Part shown: positions 40,738-53,452 of the stretch, one piece after another
How the letters are laid out: each line of letters starts with the position of its first letter
How positions within the stretch are numbered: position 1 is the stretch's first letter
Origin: Liquidambar formosana
Taxonomy: Eukaryota; Streptophyta; Magnoliopsida; Saxifragales; Altingiaceae
Assembly (NCBI GenBank): GCA_039720395.1
Contig: CM077822.1
Coordinates: 19,798,589 to 19,862,588 of the forward strand
DNA: 64,000 bases
Direction of reading: 5' to 3'
The notes under the pieces: model-generated
Told to the model about the DNA's origin: nothing
What the model saw: the letters and a program-made list of their open reading frames with translations, nothing else
Database searches by the model: none
Made by a program: the position numbers and the translations under genes

Positions 40738-42712
40738 TCCTACTTGGTTGAATATATTCATCGCTTGAATGTGTTCTTCCATTTCAAAAGTGTATTCACC
40801 CTTTGAATATGCTTCTCAGTTTCAAATTCTTATTTTCTATCATACTTGGTTGAATATATTCATCACTTGAATATATTCTTCCATTTCAAAAGCATGTTCA
40901 CCCATTGAATATGCTTCCTAGTTTCAGATCCTCATTATCACTTACTTGGTTAAATATATTCATCACTTGAATATATTTCTCCATTTCAATGGTATACTCA
41001 TCACTCGAGTATACTTCTCAGATATTTCGTCACTTACTTGGTTAAGTATATCCATCGCTTGGGTATATTTCTCCATTTCAATGGTATGTTCATCACTTAA
41101 ACATACTTCTCAGATCATTTGTCACTTACTTGGTTAAGTATATCCACCACTTGGGTATATTTTTTCCATTTCAATGGTATGTTCATCACTTGAACATACT
41201 TCTCAGATCCTTTGTCACTTACTTGGTTAAGTATATCCACCACTTGGGTATATTTTTTCCATTTCAATGGTATACTCATCACTTGAGTATACTTCTCAGA
41301 TATTTTGCCACTTACTTGGTTAAGTATATCCATCGCTTGGGTATATTTCTCCATTTCAATAGTATGTTCATCACTTGAACATACTTCTTAGAATATTTGT
41401 CACTTACTTGGTTAAATATATTCATGACTAGAATATATTTCTCCGTTTCAATGGTGTACTCATCACTTGAGTACACTTCTCAGATTATTCTCTATCTTAC
41501 TTGCTTAAGTATATCCATCGCTTGGATATATTTCTCTATTTCAATGGTATGTTTATCACTTAAACATACTTGTCACTTACTTGGTTAAGTATATCCATCA
41601 CTTGGATATATTTCTCTATTTCAATGGTATGTTTATCACTCAAACATACTTGTCACTTACTTGGTTAAGTATATTCGTGACTAGAATATATTTCTCCATT
41701 TCAATGGTGTACTCATCACTTGAGTACACTTCTCAGATTATTCTTATCTTACTTGGTTAAATATATCAGTCGTTTGGATATATTTCTCCATTTCAATGGT
41801 ATGCTCATCACTTGAGTGTACTTCTCAGCTTACTTGGTTAAATATATCCATCACTTGGATACATTTCTCCATTTCAAAAGTGTGTTCATCACTTGAACGT
41901 ACTTCTCAGTCTTTTTCAATCATTAAGTATACTCATCACTTGAGTATATTTCTCAGCATCTTTTTCATCACTTGGTTAAATATGTTCGTGACCTGAATAT
42001 ATTTCTCCATTTCAAAAGTACACTCCTCACTTGAATACACCTCTCAGATTATTCTTATCCTACTTGGTTAAGTATGTCCATCGCTTGGGTATATTTCTCC
42101 ATTTCAATGGTATGTTCATCACTTGAACATACTTCTCAGATTATTTGTCACTTACTTGGTTAAATATATTCATCACTTGAATATATTTCTCCATTTCAAT
42201 GGTATACTCATCACTTGAGTATACTTCTCAGTTCATTCTCTATCTTACTTAGTTAAATATATTCGTGACCTGAATATATTTCTCATTTTTCAAAAGTATG
42301 TTCATCACTTGAACGTACTTCTCAGTCTTTCTCAATCATTAAGTATCCTCACCACTTGAGTATACTTCTCAAATTTCATTCACATTACTTGGTTAAATAT
42401 ATTCGTGACCTGAATATATTTCTCCATTTCAATGGTATACTCATTACTTGAGTATACTTCTCAGATATTTTGTCACTTACTTGGTTAAGTATATCCATCG
42501 CTTGGATATATTTCTCCATTTCAAAGGTATGTTCATCACTTGAACGTACTTTTCAGATCTCATTCTCATCACTTGGTTAAATATATTCGTGACTAGAATA
42601 TATTTCTCCGTTTCAAAAGTATGTTCATTCGTAGTGGCTTGAATATGCTTCTCTTGACAATCATCAACCCCCAGTGGTTTAAGTATACTCATGACTTGAG
42701 TACACTTCCTTA
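40738..42712. repeat. Tandem array of ~92-bp hairpin monomers (element C)
   Basis: About 20 monomers each read TCACTTACTTGGTTAA, hairpin 1, TTTCTCCATTTCAAT, hairpin 2, TTCTCAGAT. Hairpin loops are almost always TCACT. Stems differ between monomers but stay paired: AATATATTCA/TGAATATATT (40953-40977), GTATGTTCA/TGAACATAC (41177-41199), GTGTACTCA/TGAGTACAC (41454-41476), TATATCCA/TGGATATA (41590-41610). The array lies between the antisense promoter and the 3' LTR, the place where Tat/Ogre elements carry variable tandem repeats. Confidence 0.88.
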
Positions 42713-42843
42713 TTTCAGTCTCAGGTTTTCAACCTCCCATCATTGTTGGTATCAGTGTGTGATTTCTCCAGGCTTCTTGGCAAAAATGGGTTGTTCTTTA
42801 TCATTGGTTCACAAGTGTAACTTGTTTGCCAATGAGGGGCTTC
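42713..42843 (+). other. 3' untranslated end and polypurine-like tract of C
   Basis: Unique sequence ending GAGGGGCTTC directly before the 3' LTR TGTCACACC. GAGGGG is the likely core of the plus-strand primer. The same end precedes the LTR of D on the minus strand (57951-57962). Confidence 0.65.
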
Positions 42844-45651
42844 TGTCACACCCCATTTTGCACCACCTTACTAGGGCTCATCATTTCATGCATGTTTTTG
42901 TTTTGTTTTTGAGTCTAGTCACTTGCATTAGTTTTCTAGAGTCACAAGGACAATGGATATGAATTTTGGTTCAAATTGGAGTTGATCTTGAGGGATAATA
43001 AGAGCTTTTGTGACTTGAGGGGCATAATCGTCTTTTAAGTCCCAAACTTTTCATTTGACCTTGGAATGATCTCCAAATTGTCAATTGGAGTTCATATGGA
43101 TGCATAAGAGGTATTTTTAGTGTCAATTTGGTAAGTCAATGGCTCGGGATTAAAATGGCTCGATGTAGTTCAAGTTGGTTAATTGACCCTTCCTTGGGTT
43201 AGCTCTAATTGACTCACAATTACCAACCAAATCTTTTCAAATTGACTTTCATTAGTCATCATTTTACCCTCAAAAGTGTTTCATGAAGTTCATCTTAAGT
43301 CCCGTGGCCCTGATGATGAGTTTAGTGTGGTTATTTACGGATTATCCTTGAAGAATTAGTGCGAATCACAGCATGAGATTTTTGGTTAAAATGAAAAGAA
43401 AATTATTTTATTAAATTAGCCATTTTTATCATGACACTAACACGTGTACGTATGTGATGAGTGTGTGTACGCACATGCGATACATGTGCATGCGTGTTAG
43501 CGGTCAGTCTCCCAATTTTTATAAAAGACAATTTCCTTTTCCTATTCAGATTAGAAGTCTTTTATCATTATAAAATACCTTTTGATTATTCTCCAAAAAA
43601 ACCTAGTCCAGGAAGGAAAGGGAAACTCCAGATTTCAGCTATAAATACTCTCTTAATGTCTTTAAAAGAGGGGGAGGAGAAGAGGGTTTGTAGGGAGTGA
43701 AATTCGTCATAATTCAGCAGCAGATTTTCTGAAAACCAGCAGTCGTATTTTAATCATAACTTTTTCATCCGAACTCAAAATTTGATGAAATTGGTCTTGT
43801 TAGAAAGATAATTCAATTCTCTACAACTTTGTATTTCACAAGCTTTGTCCAAATCCAATGTTTTCATACCCAAAAACGCGATTGAAGTTGCTGCTGCTGC
43901 AAAGTGACGAAAATCACTTTTCTTTTCTCTTGTTCTCTTTTTGTTTTCTATTTCTTTTCAAAGTTGAGTGAGTTTTGATCTCTTTGCTGTGATACCACTT
44001 TGACAAAGAGGAGGATTCGTGTTGGTTTGATTCACTCTAAAGACCTGAGGGGCCACGAACAATTACAAACACAAGGGAGTTCATACAGCAGCAAGGAAGG
44101 CTTCCTAAGGTATTCTCCTTCTCTATTCAAGCTTAAACTAGGTTTTCATATGGGTTAGGCTTATTGCATGTTAAAGGTAACTTTTTTATCATGTATTAAC
44201 ACTCTAGCTAGTTAATATACATGGAATATCTATTTTTTATCTACTGTTTAGCATGCTTTAGGGCTGTCCTTTAGGTTTTTAATGCATAGTTATGATTCTT
44301 GTGCTCCTGTTTGTCCTTGTGCTAGGATTAGTGTCATTGCATGTTAGAGTTAGGATTTTCATCATGTTATATTGCTTTAGTTAGTTAATATGCATGATTT
44401 AATTTCTGTTTAGTTTGGTTTTAGCATGATTAAAGTATGTTTTGTATGTTTTTAAGCATATTTGTGAGTTTAGGGTTTTAGAGTCATTGTTTCGTGTTTG
44501 TTTTCATATAGCATGATAAAGTAGACTTTTTTATTTGGTTTTTCTTCGTGTTTGCTGTATATGTTTTTCATATGGAGTAAACATGATAGTTTTGCATGCA
44601 TGTTAGTATGTTTTAGGGTTTTTATGCATGATATGGTTCTAGGAATATGTTAGGACTTATTATTGTTCGCTGTTTTTGCTATTGGCATGCTTAGTGGATG
44701 ATTTTAGGTCATAATACTATTCTGTCCAGATTTGCATGTTAGTGTTTTCGCATGGTTTTGAGCACTTGTAAGGGTGCAAATAGGTGTGGTATTTGTCCTA
44801 TGGCAAATAGGGCTGCTTATGTCTGAAATAGCTAATGTTTGGAGTAATTGCGCTCAGGTAAGCGGGTATGAAGGTGCCCCAATTCACCTTTCTTCCTTAT
44901 CCCTTCTCTTCTCCCTATTTAGGGTTAATTTTTAATATGATCCTATGGTTTAATTAGAGGTTTCCTTAACCAACAAAATTCTGGTTTTTATTAAGGTTTC
45001 CATTTTGTGGATTTCTTTCCTAAAATCAAACTTTCTATCATATTCAACTCTTTTGACCAAATAAGGAAACCTAGGGTTTTAACCATAGGTTTATATTAGG
45101 TCTTAACCCTAATTCTAATCGAACTACGTGGACTTTGATCCATGTATTTCGTTGCATGGTACGTAGGCGCTCTTCGTGAGGCTCAAGTCCGTTCTAGGAT
45201 CCAAGCATCCTAGGTTTATTTTTGTTTTCTTTTCTTCTTTTTCTTTTTTCTGTTTTTATGTGCTTATTATGCATGGATGGATGAATGAAATATATGATAT
45301 GCATGCAATTCTTGTGATGATATACTTGCTGATTTTTGTATGGGAAGGATCTTAATTTAGCCCAAATGAACTGAGAGACCGAAAAGGTGACATGGGTGCC
45401 TATAGGCTTTGCCTAGAACCTTCCCATGTCATAACTTAGCCTCCGAATCCCCGATTTCTTTGGTTTCCAAAAGACTATTTTTGCTTTTCCTTTTTAAACA
45501 TGGAGTCATTCTTTTGTTTTCTTAAAACAAAATTGGTTTTTAGGGTTTTCCTTGTTTCCTTTAAAAAATAAGGTGGCGACTCCTTTTCCTTTTTTCTTTT
45601 TCAAACCCATTTTCTTTCAATCCCTTATGGGCCCAATTTCCGGGGTTCACA
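42844..45651 (+). repeat. 3' LTR of element C
   Basis: 2808 bp, almost identical to the 5' LTR (one T fewer in the opening CCCCATTTT run and scattered transitions). TATA box is at 43640-43647. It ends GGGGTTCACA, directly followed by the resumed gag of B. Confidence 0.93.
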
Positions 45652-48279
45652 GAACTCGAACAGAATAATGGCCGTACCCTGGGGGATAACACCGAAAATG
45701 GGACCCAGTCTGGAGAAGGCACTAAGACCAATGAGGGGGGAAGCACTAAGCCCAAGGGGAATGAATCACCTGAAGTTTTTAACCTAGAAGGGGGAAGTAA
45801 AGGGAAGACCTCTGATACAGACTCTGTGTTGGCTAGCAAGGTAGAAGCCTTGGAGAGAACTATAAAGGGAATCCATAGGACAGATGACATGGTGGATGTA
45901 CGTACCCTATCGTTGTTTCCTCAAGCTCATATTCCACTACAATTCAAGATGCCTGAATTAGAAAAGTTTGATGGAACGGGTTGCCCTAAGACCCATTTGA
46001 AGATGTATGTACGAGCTATGCACCCTCGAGGAGCGACAGATGAACTCTTGGCCCAAATGTTCCATGAAACCCTAGCCACTTCTGCCTTAAAGTGGTTCCT
46101 AGCCTTGGATGAGAATAGAACCCAGACTTGGGAGGACATATGTAATGAGTTCTCGGAGCACTACAAGTACAATACTGAGGTGGATGTCACGCGAAGGGAC
46201 CTAGAGACTACGAAACAAGGGGCTAATGAGACCTTCTCCGCTTTCATTACAAGGTGGAGGCAAAAGGCCTCGAAAATAGCAGATAGACCGAATGAGGAAG
46301 ATCAGATTCAGTTGGTGGTTAAGAACCTATTGCCGGTGTATCACAAGCATCTCTTTGCTCACTATTTCCCTAATTTCAAGGCGCTTACCAGAGCAGGTAC
46401 ACAAGTTGAGGATGCTATTGCCGATGGGTCAATCAAGACAGAAGAAGCCCAAAGGAGCCGCAGGCCGAACTTTACTGGGAAAAACAATGCCGAGGTCAAT
46501 GCCATAGCCCAACCCATTCAACCTATCTCCCTAAATGACACCAACCCACCTCGCCAATTCACCGAGCTGCACATGCCACTTGAGAAAGTACTTGAGAAGC
46601 TAAAAAGCCGAGGCCTATTGAAACCTCTCGACCCAAGACCACCACTAAACCCATTGCCTAAGAGCTACAATGAGAATGAATACTGCAAATTCCACCAAGC
46701 CAAAGGCCACTCAACCAACCGTTGCTATCGCCTTAGGCATGAGATCCAAGACTTACTTGACAAACAAATCATCTCACCGCCAACTCCACCAAATCGCCCA
46801 AATGTCACCCAAAATCCACTTCCCTCTCATAATTCATCCAACTCCATAAATGCCATTGAAGCCGACCCATCTCGACCTTGCCTACCCATAAGACAATATA
46901 CCCCGTTACCCATGTCCTTGACCTAAGCCTTTCACCAATGCTGTAATAAAGGCCTTATCATACCTCACCCTCCAAAGCCAAGACCCCAAACAGCCCATCA
47001 ATATTGCCAATACCATGGTATACCCGGCTATGACACTGAGGACTGTGCTATGTTGAGAAAGGTTGTTCAAGACCTCATCGATCAAAAGACCCTACAATTG
47101 CCAAAGAAGTCTATCCAACAGCAGTTGAAAGAGAGGTATGAAGTAGGAGACCCTCAAGTGGGGCTATTAGGAGAACCTTCGGGGAAATTTGATTACCATG
47201 TGCTTTATCCTGATCCATTGCCAAATGAGCCCATAATTCCTACGGGCTGGGATGATATACCTGAGGAGGTACAGATGGAGGACATTGATATGATTGAATG
47301 GGATGACCTAATGGGTGACACAAATGAGATTGATGATATATGGGCTAGTGATGAAGAAGTTGACCACATGACAAGAGGGGGCCGCCATTTCAAGCCTCCA
47401 CACTTGGAATCTGATAATCCACTGGGTGAGTTAGATAAGCGCCTTGATGTGCAAGAAGAAGAGGATGAAGTACTCAGACAATTGAAGAAGACCAATGCTA
47501 ATATCACCATATGGGGCTTGCTTATGGCCTCTCACAAACGCAGACAGACAGTGCTGAAGTTGTTAAACCAGATACAGGTTCCGGTCGATTTGTTTCCTGA
47601 GGGATTGGTGAATCTAGTAAACCCTGCTCTGAAGAATTCCACTATAGTGTTCACAGAGGCTGACTTACCTAAAAGTGGGCCAAGCCACTCCCAAGCTTTG
47701 CATATAACTGTTGACACCATGGAGAAGAGGGTTCCCACAGTCCTAATTGATAATGGCTCTGCATTGAATGTATGTCCTTTGAGAATTGCAACTGTTTTGG
47801 GCTTGGGGCCCACTGACTTCACTCCATCTGGGCAGACAGTGAGGGCGTATGATAATACCCATAAAGAAGTAATTGGGGTGATCACCTTACCTTTAATCAT
47901 GGGACCCACAGAGTTCAGAGTGGAATTTCAGGTTTTGGATGTGCCGTCATGCTTTAATCTGTTATTGGGAAGGCCTTGGATTCATCCTGCTGGGGCTGTA
48001 CCATCATCATTGCATCAAAAGGTGAAGTTCCCTTATGAGTGAGCCATTGTCACACTTCAAGGGGACTATGATTTGAAAATGGCGGGAATACCCGTATGTG
48101 AAATAAAACTAGAGTCGGCTGAGATACCTTTGTCTGGATTTGAGTATGTGCAGTGCATAGAAAAAGAGTTGGGGAAGGAAGAGCCATCATGCTATTGTAC
48201 TTTTTACCCAAGTTCTGATCCCGCTTTGGCAGATAGAGATTTTTGTGACAAGTACTTTACAGAGGGGCCGAATCCTTAG
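45652..48279 (+). pseudogene. gag-pro: Element B gag-pro, main part (broken)
   Basis: The frame resumes after element C. It holds the gag capsid domain (MPELEKFDGTGCPKTHLKMY, TRWRQKASKI), knuckles CKFHQAKGHSTNRC and CQYHGIPGYDTEDC (second His changed to Tyr), and protease LIDNGSALNVCP ... LLLGRPWIHPAGA. Stops in one otherwise continuous frame: TAA at 46924-46926, TGA at 48040-48042, TAG at 48277-48279. After QCIEKEL the ~400-bp G-patch region of copy C is absent and replaced by a short unrelated stretch (CYCTFYPSSDP). The text then resumes as KKEDWVEHVDTDAMVTMFQDM up to 48528. Confidence 0.9.
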
Positions 48280-48528
48280 AGCTTGACAAGTTGGTACAAT
48301 TCTATGGGAAAGAAGAAAGAAGACTGGGTAGAGCATGTGGATACCGATGCTATGGTCACCATGTTCCAAGATATGGTTCTTACTTTGAGGGAGTCAGCAG
48401 CAGAAGATAGCCAAGATTCGTCAATTCACCATGTAACCATGCCACTTCACAATTAGTACCTAGAAGATGGAGCCATTGCAGAGATCCTTGAAGAGGAAAA
48501 TCATGACCTGCCTGATAGTAGCTTGTAG

Positions 48529-48729
48529 GTTCCTTAGTTAGAGTCTTTCCTGCTTTCAATAAAGTGTGTCCGCCTATCCCACTTTGTGGAGTTAGGAGTC
48601 GTTTCATAGTTGTGGCACCAAATTTTGTTTCCTTTTTTGTCTTCAAGTTTGTGTCTTTTTGTTAGTTCCTTTAATGAAGTGTGTTTCTTTTATACATTGT
48701 TTGCTTGCAGTGTTTCCTTTCTCTCTTCT
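48529..48729 (+). other. gag-pro/pol spacer of element B (intron remnant)
   Basis: A T-rich stretch ending TTTGCTTGCAG just before TGTTTCC and the pol start, like the predicted intron of C. The matching donor position in B, within CACAATTAGTACC (about 48448), has lost its GT because Trp TGG became TAG. B may therefore no longer splice. Confidence 0.45.
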
Positions 48730-50851
48730 ATGGATATTTATGGCATGGATATAGATCCTAGGAATGACGTCCCCCCGGAGCTCGTCGAGCGAAGGAAAAG
48801 GGGTGTCATCGAACCTAACATGGATGAATTGGAATCAATCAATTTAGGGACAAATGAATTGCCAAAGATAATTAAAATTGGGATAACCCTCTCACCACTT
48901 GAAAAAGAAAAGCTGATAGCCCTCTTAAAGGCCAACATAACAGCCTTTGCATGGTCTTATGAAGACATGCCCGGCATAGATCCTGACATCGTGCAGCATT
49001 TTATCCCCACTAATCCCTTTAAAAAGCCGGTAAAGCAAAACTTGAGAAGGTTAAAACCTGAATGGGCATTGAAAGTAAAGGAAGAAGTAACCAAGCAACT
49101 GGACGCAGGGTTCCTACAGGTTGTGGAGTATCCCGAGTGGTTATCCAATATAGTGCCCGTGCCTAAAAAGGATGGAAAAGTAAGGATGTGTGTGGATTTT
49201 CGAGATCTTAATGCAGCAAGCCCTAAGGATGATTTTCCTTTACCCCACATTAATGTGTTGGTAGACAGTACTATAGGACATGCGCTTTTCTTTTATGGAT
49301 GGGTTTTCCGGATACAATCAGATAAAGATGGCACCGCAAGATATGGAGAAAACAGCTTTTATCACACAGTGAGGAACATATTGTTACAAAGTGATGCCGT
49401 TCGGTTTGAGAAATGCCGGGGCTACCTATCAGAGAGCTGCTACAACATTGCTGCATGACATGATCCATAAGGAGGTGGAAGTGTATGTGGACGACATGAT
49501 CGTGAAGTCCGTGGATCGAGAAGGACCCTTCATGGCACTGGAAATGTTCCTAGAGCGGGCAAAGAAGTATAACCTGCAATTGAATCCTCAGAAATGCGCC
49601 TTTGGTGTCACTGCGGGCAAGTTATTAGGATTCATGATTACTTAGAGGGGAATCGAGGTTGATCCAGGGAAAATCAAGGCTATTGTAGAGATGGAACCGC
49701 CTAGCACAGAAAAGCAGATTCGAGGGTTTTTGGGGAGAATTCAGTACATAAGCAGGTTCATTGCTAACTTAACCATGGTGTGTGAGCCGATTTTCAAGTT
49801 GCTTAAGAAAGGTGTGCCGAAGGTATGGAACGAAGAATGTCAAGAAGCTTTTGAGACTATTAAAACATATTTGAGTAATCCATCAATTCTAGTTCCTCCG
49901 CGGCAAGGTGAGCCGTTATTGTTATATTTGACGGTCACTGAAACAGCGACGGGAGCTATGCTAGCTCAGTACCTTGAGGGGTCGAAAAAGGAGAATGCCA
50001 TTTATTACCTAAGCAAGAAGATGATGGACTACGAGGTGAAGTACAATGCCATAGAGAAGGCTTGTGTGGCTTTGGTGTGGGCAACTCAGAAACTCCATCA
50101 CTACATGATGTCGTATGAGGTTCTCCTGATAAGTCGTGTGGATCCGCTGAAGTACTTGATAGAAAGGCCGGTTTTATCCTACAGAACTGCTCGTTGGTCG
50201 ATTCTTCTCAATGAATTCGATATAAAGTATGTAACACAGAAGTCAGTGAAAGGAAGTGTCATTGCAGATTACTTGGCTAGCTGCCCTGTGGCGTCATCAG
50301 AACAATTTAATGATCAATTCCCCGATGAGGATGTCCTGGAAATCAGAAAGAAGATTTGGAAGGTATACTTTGATGGAGCGGCAAATAAGAGAGGAAATGG
50401 GATAGGAGTTCTACTCGTCTCACGTGAAGAAGCATTCACACCCTTGGCGGTTAAGTTGGGGTTTGAAGCAACCAACAATATCGCTGAGTATGAAGCCTGC
50501 ATCCTTGCATTGGAAGCTGCACTGGAATTGGGGATCAAAGAGTTAGAGGTTTTCGAAGATTCAGCACCGATTATCTGCCAGATAAAAAGAGAATGGAAGA
50601 CTCGTGATGAAAAGCTGCTGCCATATCATGCATACTTAGAAGCCTTGACTAAGGAATTTGTGGAAATAGAGTTTAATTACTTGTTGAGAAATAAGAATCA
50701 GTTCGCCGATGCTTTGGCAACTCTAGCTTCTATGGTGGAAATCCCGGATGGTGGAATGTAAAACTGTTGGTGATAGAATGTAGAGAAAAACCTGTGTATT
50801 ACTGCTCTATTCGAGAAGGAGAGGTGAAAGATGGCCATCCTTGGTACCATG
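48730..50851 (+). pseudogene. pol: Element B pol: RT and RNase H (broken)
   Basis: MDIYGMDIDPRNDVPPEL start, RT VDFRDLNAASPKDDFPLPHIN, active site YVDDMIVKS near 49482, first RNase H degenerate (LYLTVTETATGAML), and the second with YFDGAANK, IAEYEA and FEDSAPI (Gly before the Asp changed to Glu). Breaks: a two-base deletion near 49290, TGA at about 49370, TAG at 49643-49645, a one-base deletion near 50756. The frame is then interrupted by the solo LTR after HPWYH and resumes at 53453. Confidence 0.9.
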
Positions 50852-53452
50852 TGTCACACCCCATTTTTGCACCACCTTACTAGGGCTCATCATTTCATGC
50901 ATGTTTTTGTTTTGTTTTTGAGTCTAGTCACTTGCATTAGTTTTCTAGAGTCACAAGGACAATGGATATGAATTTTGGTTCAAATTGGAGTTGATCTTGA
51001 GGGATAATAAGAGCTTTTGTGACTTGAGGGGCATAATCGTCTTTTAAGTCCCAAACTTTTCATTTGACCTTGGAATGATCTCCAAATTGTCAATTGGAGT
51101 TCATATGGATGCATATGAGGTACTTAAGTCCCGTGGCCTTGATGATGAGTTTAGTGTGGTTATTTACGGATTATCCTTGAAGAATTAGTGCGAATCACAG
51201 CATGAGATTTTTGGTTAAAATGAAAAGAAAATTATTTTATTAAATTAGCCATTTTTATCATGACACTAACACGCGTACGTATGTGATAAGTGTGTGTACG
51301 CACATACAATACATGTGCATGCGTGTTAGCGGTCAGTCTCCCAATTTTTATAAAAGACAATTTCCTTTTCCTATTCAGATTAGAAGTCTTTTATCATTAT
51401 AAAATACCTTTTGATTATTCTCCAAGGAAACCTAGTCCAGGAAGGAAAGGGAAACTCCAGATTTCAACTATAAATACTCTCTTAATGTCTTTAAACAAGG
51501 GGGAGGAGAAGAGGGTTTGGAGGGAGTGAAATTCGTCATAATTCAGCAGCAGATTTTCTGAAAACCAGCAGTCGTATTTTAATCATAACTTTTTCATCCG
51601 AAGTCAGAATTTGATGAAATTGGTCTTGTTAGAAAGATAATTCAATTCTCTACAACTTTGTATTTCACAAGCTTTGTCCAAATCCAACGTTTTCATACCC
51701 AAAAACGCGATTGAAGTTGCTGCTGCTGCAAAGTGACGAAATCACTTTTCTTTTCTCTTGTTCTCTTTTTGTTTTCTATTTCTTTTCAAAGTTGAGTGAG
51801 TTTTGATCTCTTTGCTGTGATACCACTTTGAAAAAGAGGAGGATTCGTGTTGGTTTGATTCACTCTAAAGACCTGAGGAGCCACGAACAATTACAAACAC
51901 AAAGGAAGGCCCTTCCTAAGGTATTCTCCTTCTCTATTCAAGCTTAAACTAGGTTTTCATATGGGTTAGGCTTATTGCATGTTAAAGGTAACTTTTTTAT
52001 CATGTATTAACACTCTAGCTAGTTAATATACATGGAATATTTATTTTTTATCTACTGTTTAGCATGCTTTAGGGCTGTCCTTTAGGTTTTTAATGCATAG
52101 TTATGATTCTTGTGCTCCTGTTTGTCCTTGTGCTAGGATTAGTGTCATTGCATGTTAGAGTTAGGATTTTCATCATGTTATATTGCTTTAGTTAGTTAAT
52201 ATGCACGATTTAATTTCTGTTTAGTTTGGTTTTAGCATGATTAAAGTATGTTTTGTATGTTTTTAAGCATATTTGTGAGTTTAGGGTTTTAGAGTCATTG
52301 TTTCGTGTTTGTTTTCATATAGCATGATAAAGTAGACTTTTTTATTTGGTTTTTCTTCGTGTTTGCTGTATATGTTTTTCATATGGAGTAAACATGATAG
52401 TTTTGCATGCATATTAGTATGTTCTAGGGTTTTTATGCATGATATGGTTCTAGGAATATGTTAGGACTTATTATTGTTCGCTGTTTTTGCTATTGGCATG
52501 CTTAGTGGATGATTTTAGGTCATAATACTATTCTGTCCAGATTTGCATGTTAGTGTTTTTGCATGGTTTTGAGCACTTGTAAGGGTGCAAATAGGTGTGG
52601 TATTTGTCCTATGGCAAATAGGGCTGCTTATGTCTGAAATAGCTAATGTTTGGAGTAATTGCGCTCAGGTAAGTGGGTGTGAAGGTGCCCCAATTCACCT
52701 TTCTTCCTTATCCCTTCTCTTCTCCCTATCTAGGGTTAATTTTTAATATGATCCTATGGTTTAATTAGAGGTTTCCTTAACCAACAAAATTCTGGTTTTT
52801 ATTAAGGTTTCCATTTTGTGGATTTCTTTCCTAAAATCAAACTTTCTATCAATTCTCTTTTGATCAAATAAGGAAACCTAGGGTTTTTACCATAGGTTTG
52901 TATTAGGATTTAACCTTAGTTCTAATCGAACTACGTGGACTTTGATCCATGTATTTCGTTGCATGGTACGTAAGCGCTCTTCGTGAGGCTCAAGTCCGTT
53001 CTAGGATCCAAGCATCCTAGGTTTATTTTTGTTTTGTTTTTTTCTTTTTCTTTTTCTGTTTTTATGTGCTTATTATGCATGGATGGATGAATGAAATATA
53101 TGATATGCATGCAATTCTTGTGATGATATACTTTTTGATTTTTGTATGGAAAGATCTTGATTTAGCCCAAATGAACTGAGAGACCGAAAGGGTGACATGG
53201 GTGCCTATAGGCTTTGCCTAGAACCTTCCCATGTCATAACTTAGCCTCCGAATCCCCGATTTCTTTGGTTTTCAAAAGATTGGTTTTTGCCTTTCCTTTT
53301 TTATGGAGTCATTCAAATTGTTTTCCTAAAACAAACTATTTTTAGGGTTTTCCTTGTTTCCTTTAAAAAATAAGGTGGCGACTCCTTTCCTTTTTCTTTT
53401 TTCAAACCCATTTTCTTTCAATCCCTTGTGGGCCCAATTTCCGGGGTTCACA
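50852..53452 (+). repeat. Solo C-type LTR inserted in B pol
   Basis: 2601 bp, TGTCACACCCC ... GGGGTTCACA, flanked by a perfect target-site duplication CCATG (50847-50851 and 53453-53457). There is no internal sequence, so an inserted element recombined between its LTRs. TATA box is at 51469-51476. It lacks ~130 bp near 51120 and other short pieces relative to C. Confidence 0.93.

Larger units (their letters stand above)
28536..45651 (+). mobile_element. Element C: Tat/Ogre-type Ty3/gypsy retrotransposon (17.1 kb)
   Basis: LTRs at 28536-31344 and 42844-45651 (2809 and 2808 bp) differ by roughly a dozen changes by eye. It sits in B gag with target-site copies GAACC (28531-28535) and GAACT (45652-45656). 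Order: 5' LTR, primer site, leader, gag-pro, probable intron, pol (RT, two RNase H domains, integrase), antisense PMD-like ORF, tandem hairpin array, polypurine-like tract, 3' LTR. Insertion was recent, but pol carries stops, a frameshift, a deletion and a duplication, so it was probably already defective when it moved. Confidence 0.93.

Noticed and set aside
41115..41378. ORFs within the hairpin array (both strands)
   Set aside because: Frames simply follow the repeat period; translations are monomer echoes.
40738..42712. CRISPR-like alternation of repeat and spacer
   Set aside because: Monomers are contiguous tandem repeats with diverged stems, no cas genes are present, and the context is a plant retrotransposon.
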